NCBI GenBank assembly: GCA_009774155.1
Contig: VSNE01000088.1
Span: 1-9,396, forward strand
Length of the DNA stretch: 9,396 nt
From: Lachnospiraceae bacterium
GTDB lineage: Bacteria; Bacillota; Clostridia; Lachnospirales; Lachnospiraceae
Direction of reading: 5' to 3'
Within the stretch, counting starts at the first letter, position 1. Every line of letters starts with the position of its first letter. The notes under the pieces were generated by a model. The model did not search any database. It worked only from the letters and a program-made list of their open reading frames with translations, and was not told the origin of the DNA. The position numbers and the translations under genes are program-made. Of this stretch, positions 6,464 through 9,396 are shown in pieces.

Positions 6464-8014
6464 TTACTCACCTTTCCTGTTGTCTGCCATAATACAGCCC
6501 ATAATCCGCTCCTGAGTCATCTCTTCTTTCCCCAGCTCGCCTGCAATATGGCCTTCGTTGATAATGTACAGTCGGTCACAGGTACCGATAATTTCCGGCA
6601 TCTCGGAGGAAATAACAATAACCGCTTTCCCCGCCTTTGCCAGATCATTAATCACACAGTAAATCTCGTATTTTGCGCCTACGTCGATACCGCGGGTCGG
6701 CTCATCCAGAATCAGCACGTCCGGCTGGGTCAGCATCCATTTGGCAAGGACAACCTTCTGCTGATTACCTCCTGACAGAGAACCTACCGCCTGATCAATG
6801 GAGTTTGCTTTTACATTAATAAGTTTCTTATATTCCTCTGCCTTCACAATCTCCTCATTGGCGTTTACAACGCCGTTCTTGGAAAAGAAATTACGGAGCG
6901 CAGCCATAGTCATATTTCTCTTGATATCGTCAATCAGAACCAGTCCATTTCCCTTCCGGTCTTCAGACACATATGCCAGTTTGTTGTCAATAGCAGTTCT
7001 TACATCCTTTAAGTCTACTTCCCTGCCGTTCATCTTCACGGTACCGGATATTTTCTGTCCATAAGATTTTCCGAATACGCTCATGGCAAGCTCTGTACGT
7101 CCGGCTCCCATCAGGCCTGCAAGCCCGACTACCTCACCGGCTCTTACCTTAATATTTACATCCTTTAATACCTGACGATTCGGATCCTCCGGATGATATA
7201 CATTCCAATTCTGAACTTCAAAAATTGTGTCCCCTATGGTGACTCCCTCGCGGATCGGATAACGATTTGTCATCTCGCGTCCGACCATGCCCTTAATAAT
7301 ACGATCCTCCGAGAAATCGTCCACACCTTTGGTCAATGTCTCAATCGTATGACCGTCACGAATAACAGTGATGGCATCTGCCACATAGCTGATCTCATTC
7401 AGCTTATGGGAGATAATAATCATCGTTACTCCATGCTTTTTAAGCTCCAGCATAATTTCCAGAAGCTTTGCAGACTCTTCATCATTCAGCGCCGCTGTCG
7501 GCTCATCCAGAATCAGAAGCTCCACATCCTTTGCCATTGCCTTTGCAATCTCGATAAGCTGCTGCTTTCCTACGCCAAGCGTCCCGACCGGAACATTGAC
7601 ATCCTCATGCTCCAGACCTACCTTGGCCAGCATCTCGGTTGCCTTTGCACGGGTTTGGGTCCAGTCAATCACACCCTTGCCTGAGCACTGTTCATTGCCA
7701 AGAAATACATTCTCTGCCACAGACAGATACGGACTGAGCGCCAGCTCCTGATGGATAATAACAATGCCCTTGGCTTCACTGTCCTTGATTTTATGGAACT
7801 TTCCGACTTCACCCTTGTAAACGATGTCTCCGGTATAGCTTCCGTACGGGTATACACCCGAAAGGACGTTCATCAGTGTCGATTTTCCGGCGCCATTTTC
7901 CCCGCATAACGCATGGACTTCTCCTCTTTTCACCTTCAGATTTACATCATCCAGTGCCTTTACGCCCGAGAATTCCTTGGTTATGTGGTTCATCTCCAAG
8001 ATATATTCTGACAT
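6464..8014 (-). CDS. mmsA: Monosaccharide ABC transporter ATPase (MmsA/GguA type)
   Basis: This 516-residue cytoplasmic ATPase contains two fused ABC domains and powers sugar uptake through MmsB. Domain 1 has Walker A GENGAGKST (38-46, Lys44), an atypical signature LGVGKQQ (146-152), Walker B LLILDEPT (166-173) and the switch His203. Domain 2 has a degenerate Walker A GLMGAGRTE (300-308) with Arg306 in place of Lys, a canonical signature LSGGNQQK (413-420), and Walker B LILDEPTRGID (434-444). It lacks the switch His (ISSE, 468-471). This asymmetry is standard for RbsA/XylG/GguA proteins, so only one site is expected to hydrolyse ATP efficiently. AGGAG with ideal spacing precedes the ATG. It is separated from chvE by a 127-bp structured gap and from mmsB by 3 bp. 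The mmsA symbol here means multiple monosaccharide transport, not methylmalonate semialdehyde dehydrogenase. Confidence 0.94.
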   Translation of the reverse strand: MSEYILEMNHITKEFSGVKALDDVNLKVKRGEVHALCGENGAGKSTLMNVLSGVYPYGSYTGDIVYKGEVGKFHKIKDSEAKGIVIIHQELALSPYLSVAENVFLGNEQCSGKGVIDWTQTRAKATEMLAKVGLEHEDVNVPVGTLGVGKQQLIEIAKAMAKDVELLILDEPTAALNDEESAKLLEIMLELKKHGVTMIIISHKLNEISYVADAITVIRDGHTIETLTKGVDDFSEDRIIKGMVGREMTNRYPIREGVTIGDTIFEVQNWNVYHPEDPNRQVLKDVNIKVRAGEVVGLAGLMGAGRTELAMSVFGKSYGQKISGTVKMNGREVDLKDVRTAIDNKLAYVSEDRKGNGLVLIDDIKRNMTMAALRNFFSKNGVVNANEEIVKAEEYKKLINVKANSIDQAVGSLSGGNQQKVVLAKWMLTQPDVLILDEPTRGIDVGAKYEIYCVINDLAKAGKAVIVISSEMPEIIGTCDRLYIINEGHIAGELGKEEMTQERIMGCIMADNRKGE

Positions 8015-8043
8015 ACCTTTCGCTCCTTTTCTTTATATTTTCT

Positions 8044-8085
8044 CCGCACTCAGCCGGATGCATGCCCATCGAACGGCTGCTGCGG
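8044..8085 (-). promoter_or_regulatory. Extended hairpin in the mmsA leader
   Basis: On the minus strand, three stem blocks stack: CCGC/GCGG (8085-8082 with 8047-8044), CAGCCG/CGGCTG (8079-8074 with 8056-8051) and GATG/CATC (8070-8067 with 8060-8057). An AG/AGT internal loop and a TTC bulge interrupt them. The terminal loop is GGCATG. Fourteen pairs in 42 nt is more than chance usually gives. It lies between the post-chvE terminator and the mmsA ribosome site, leaving the AAAGGAG unpaired. No T-run follows, so a role in mRNA stability or processing is more likely than termination. Confidence 0.55.
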
Positions 8086-8100
8086 TATTTTACTCTCTGT

Positions 8101-8128
8101 AAAAAAGCGGCGACTTGCGCCGCCGCTT
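8101..8128 (-). terminator. Hairpin and T-run between chvE and mmsA
   Basis: On the minus strand, AAGCGGCG (8128-8121) pairs perfectly with CGCCGCTT (8112-8105). The loop is 8 nt and the stem runs into TTTTTT (8106-8101). This is a strong intrinsic terminator form, 13 bp after the chvE stop. No convincing promoter is visible before mmsA, so mmsA is probably reached by partial read-through. That would yield more binding protein than membrane components, a common arrangement for ABC importers. Confidence 0.85.
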
Positions 8129-8141
8129 CGACAGACTAAAA

Positions 8142-9335
8142 CTACAGTCCTAAATCTTCTGCTTTATAATAATTTGCACCATCAACTACAACTTCTTTCA
8201 GTGTATCCTTATCAACCGCAACAGGAGTGCACAGGTAGGATGGAACAACGATCTTACCGTTGTCATAGGTCTCGGTATCATTGATCTCCGGCTCTGTTCC
8301 CTTCATAACTGCTTCCACCATAGTTACGCATTTGCCGGCCAGAAGACCGGTATCCTTAAAGATCGTAGCTGTCTGAGTTCCGTCCAGAATATTTTTGCAT
8401 GCCATCAGCTCTGCATCCTGTCCGGTTACGAGCGGCCAGTTCTCTGCAGTATAGCCGGCACCCTGAAGCGCAGCCTTTACGCCGTATGCAAATCCGTCAA
8501 ACGCGGTGCAGGCAATGTCAAGATCTTCGTCTGCATAGTAACCAGTCAGGTAGTTCTCGCACCACTGCTGAGCAGTTTCCTGAGACCATCTTAAAATACA
8601 GGTATCCTGGAAGGAGGTTCTTCCGGTCTTGCATACAAGAGTTCCTGCATCCAGATATGGCTGAAGAACTTCCATCACGCCTTCATGAAGAAGAACCGCG
8701 TTGTTGTCATCCGGAGAGCCCATAAAGAACTCAATCGTGTAGCTTTCGCCGGCTTCCTTTGCTGCCTCAAGGTCTTTTGCCTTTACAATATAGTCGGCAA
8801 TTGCAACGCCTACTCCCTTGTTATCAAAGGATGCGTAATAAGAAACTGCGTCCGTGTCCATTAAAAGACGGTCATACGCGATAATCGGAATATTTTTCTC
8901 TTTTGCCTGAGCCTCTACATTCACAAGCGCAGACGAGTCGATAGAAGCAATAACCAGACACTGTGCGCCGGATGCAATCATGTTCTCAATCTGAGAAACC
9001 TGCATCTGTACATCATCCTCTGCATACTGAAGGTCTACTTCATATCCAAGTGCCTCAAGCTGTTCCTTCATGTTCTGTCCGTCTTTGATCCATCTCTCGG
9101 AAGACTGGGTAGGCATTGCAACGCCGATTTTGCCGCCTTCCGAATCTGCTGCTACCGGAGCCGGAGCTTCTGCATCTTCTGCCGGAGCCTCTGCATCCTC
9201 TGCCGCTTCCTCAGCAGGCGCTTCTGCCGTTTCCTCAGCAGGCGCTGTTGTGGTAGAAGAACCTCCTCCGCATCCAACTACCATAGATGCTACCATTGCA
9301 GTTGCAAGAATAGCGCTTAAAACTTTTCTTTTCAT
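8142..9335 (-). CDS. chvE: Sugar-binding lipoprotein of a monosaccharide ABC transporter (ChvE type)
   Basis: This 397-residue extracytoplasmic protein captures the sugar and delivers it to MmsB. The signal peptide has KRK at 2-4, then a hydrophobic stretch, and ends in the lipobox VVGC with Cys22 as the lipid anchor. Residues about 23-67 form a Gly/Ser/Thr then Ala/Glu/Pro/Asp-rich linker with DNA-level repeats. The periplasmic-binding-protein type I domain follows from KIGVAMPTQSSERW (68-81). It includes the IENMIASGAQCLVIASID region and IIAYDRLL, as in ChvE, XylF and galactose-binding proteins. GGGAGG at 9349-9344 lies 8 bases before the ATG. It is the first gene of the operon and is followed by a terminator-like hairpin. 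The ligand is inferred as L-arabinose from the neighbours. ChvE relatives bind several aldoses, so specificity may be broader. Confidence 0.93.
   Translation of the reverse strand: MKRKVLSAILATAMVASMVVGCGGGSSTTTAPAEETAEAPAEEAAEDAEAPAEDAEAPAPVAADSEGGKIGVAMPTQSSERWIKDGQNMKEQLEALGYEVDLQYAEDDVQMQVSQIENMIASGAQCLVIASIDSSALVNVEAQAKEKNIPIIAYDRLLMDTDAVSYYASFDNKGVGVAIADYIVKAKDLEAAKEAGESYTIEFFMGSPDDNNAVLLHEGVMEVLQPYLDAGTLVCKTGRTSFQDTCILRWSQETAQQWCENYLTGYYADEDLDIACTAFDGFAYGVKAALQGAGYTAENWPLVTGQDAELMACKNILDGTQTATIFKDTGLLAGKCVTMVEAVMKGTEPEINDTETYDNGKIVVPSYLCTPVAVDKDTLKEVVVDGANYYKAEDLGL
9156..9245 (-). repeat. Tandem repeats coding the ChvE linker
   Basis: Two adjacent 24-bp units (9245-9222 and 9221-9198) encode APAEETAE and APAEEAAE, differing at only two bases. 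Two 21-bp units follow (9197-9177 and 9176-9156), encoding DAEAPAE and DAEAPAP. All preserve the reading frame. Such a repeat can expand or contract by slippage or recombination without breaking the gene, changing only the tether length between the lipid anchor and the binding domain. Confidence 0.8.
9308..9321 (-). promoter_or_regulatory. Possible catabolite-repression (cre) site in the chvE start
   Basis: The minus strand reads TTTAAGCGCTATTC, which matches 11 of 14 positions of the CcpA consensus TGWAARCGYTWNCW. The core AAGCGCT is intact. It lies in codons about 5-10 of chvE, where roadblock-type cre sites are known in Firmicutes. The conserved G at position 2 and C at position 13 are missing, so this is tentative. 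Confidence 0.3.
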
Positions 9336-9351
9336 TTTGGTATCCTCCCTA

Positions 9352-9380
9352 ATTATATTTTTGAAAAGTTGTATTTACAA
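9352..9380 (-). promoter_or_regulatory. Candidate promoter upstream of chvE
   Basis: A perfect TATAAT (9357-9352) lies 17 bp downstream of TTGTAA (9380-9375, 4 of 6 matches to TTGACA). The geometry is ideal, but transcription would begin near 9345, inside the GGGAGG ribosome site (9349-9344). The leader would be only about 10 nt with a truncated site. Either translation tolerates this, or the main promoter lies beyond the window edge. Confidence 0.45.
9369..9380. promoter_or_regulatory. Predicted AraR operator
   Basis: TTGTA-TT-TACAA on the plus strand (TTGTA-AA-TACAA on the minus strand) is a perfect 5-bp inverted repeat with a 2-bp centre. Arms and spacing equal the core of the Bacillus subtilis AraR box as I recall it (TTGTA-CG-TACAA). 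It covers the candidate -35 hexamer upstream of chvE. I found no second copy in the short gaps elsewhere in the window. This fits a single main control point for the operon. Confidence 0.65.
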
Positions 9381-9383
9381 GTT

Positions 9384-9396
9384 GTTCCTGTGGAAC
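9384..9396. promoter_or_regulatory. Palindrome at the window edge, possible regulator site
   Basis: GTTCC-TGT-GGAAC is a perfect 5-bp inverted repeat ending at the last base. It lies 3 bp beyond the predicted AraR operator. The bases on its inner side (TT, 9382-9383) could extend the arm if AA follows outside the window. It differs from the AraR core. It could be a second operator, an activator site or a leader hairpin. Confidence 0.4.

Noticed and set aside
8015..8043. Promoter directly before mmsA (TATAAA near 8033)
   Set aside because: No acceptable -35 lies at 16-18 bp. The region upstream is the GC-rich hairpin.
9156..9245. Short repeat array considered as a CRISPR
   Set aside because: The units are directly adjacent without spacers, keep the reading frame and encode a typical lipoprotein linker.

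Overview
The window reads as the L-arabinose uptake and catabolism locus of a gut-type Firmicute, most likely a Lachnospiraceae or other Clostridia member. This is inferred from three things: strong Gram-positive AGGAGG ribosome binding sites, a Clostridia-style lipoprotein sugar-binding protein with an Ala/Glu/Pro linker, and an AraR-type GntR/LacI hybrid repressor. All eight genes I accept lie on the minus strand, so transcription runs from high to low coordinates. No RNA genes, insertion sequences, CRISPR arrays or origins were seen.

Reading in the direction of transcription, 9396-8142 holds a short upstream region and chvE, the sugar-binding lipoprotein. The upstream region has a TTGTA-AA-TACAA palindrome resembling the Bacillus AraR box, TATAAT and TTGTAA hexamers, and a second palindrome cut by the window edge. 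A hairpin plus T-run follows chvE at 8101-8128, then a second elaborate hairpin at 8044-8085. Next come mmsA (two-domain ABC ATPase) and mmsB (permease), only 3 bp apart. A 10-bp hairpin separates mmsB from araR. After araR come an unrecognised 84-residue, two-helix membrane protein, then araA (L-arabinose isomerase) and araD (L-ribulose-5-phosphate 4-epimerase). A strong terminator at 1600-1643 closes this set.

The last gene, lysC (aspartokinase), is a separate unit. It has its own consensus-like promoter, a short leader, and its own terminator at 89-131.

The proposed logic is as follows. ChvE-MmsA-MmsB imports arabinose or related monosaccharides. AraA converts L-arabinose to L-ribulose, and AraD converts L-ribulose-5-phosphate to D-xylulose-5-phosphate. 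AraR, encoded inside the operon it probably represses, senses the sugar. The ribulokinase step (AraB) is absent here and must be supplied from elsewhere. Most genes are well-known families. The less ordinary content is the 84-residue membrane protein wedged between regulator and isomerase, and the RNA structures at the operon junctions, especially the hairpin that separates the only visible araR Shine-Dalgarno sequence from its start codon.
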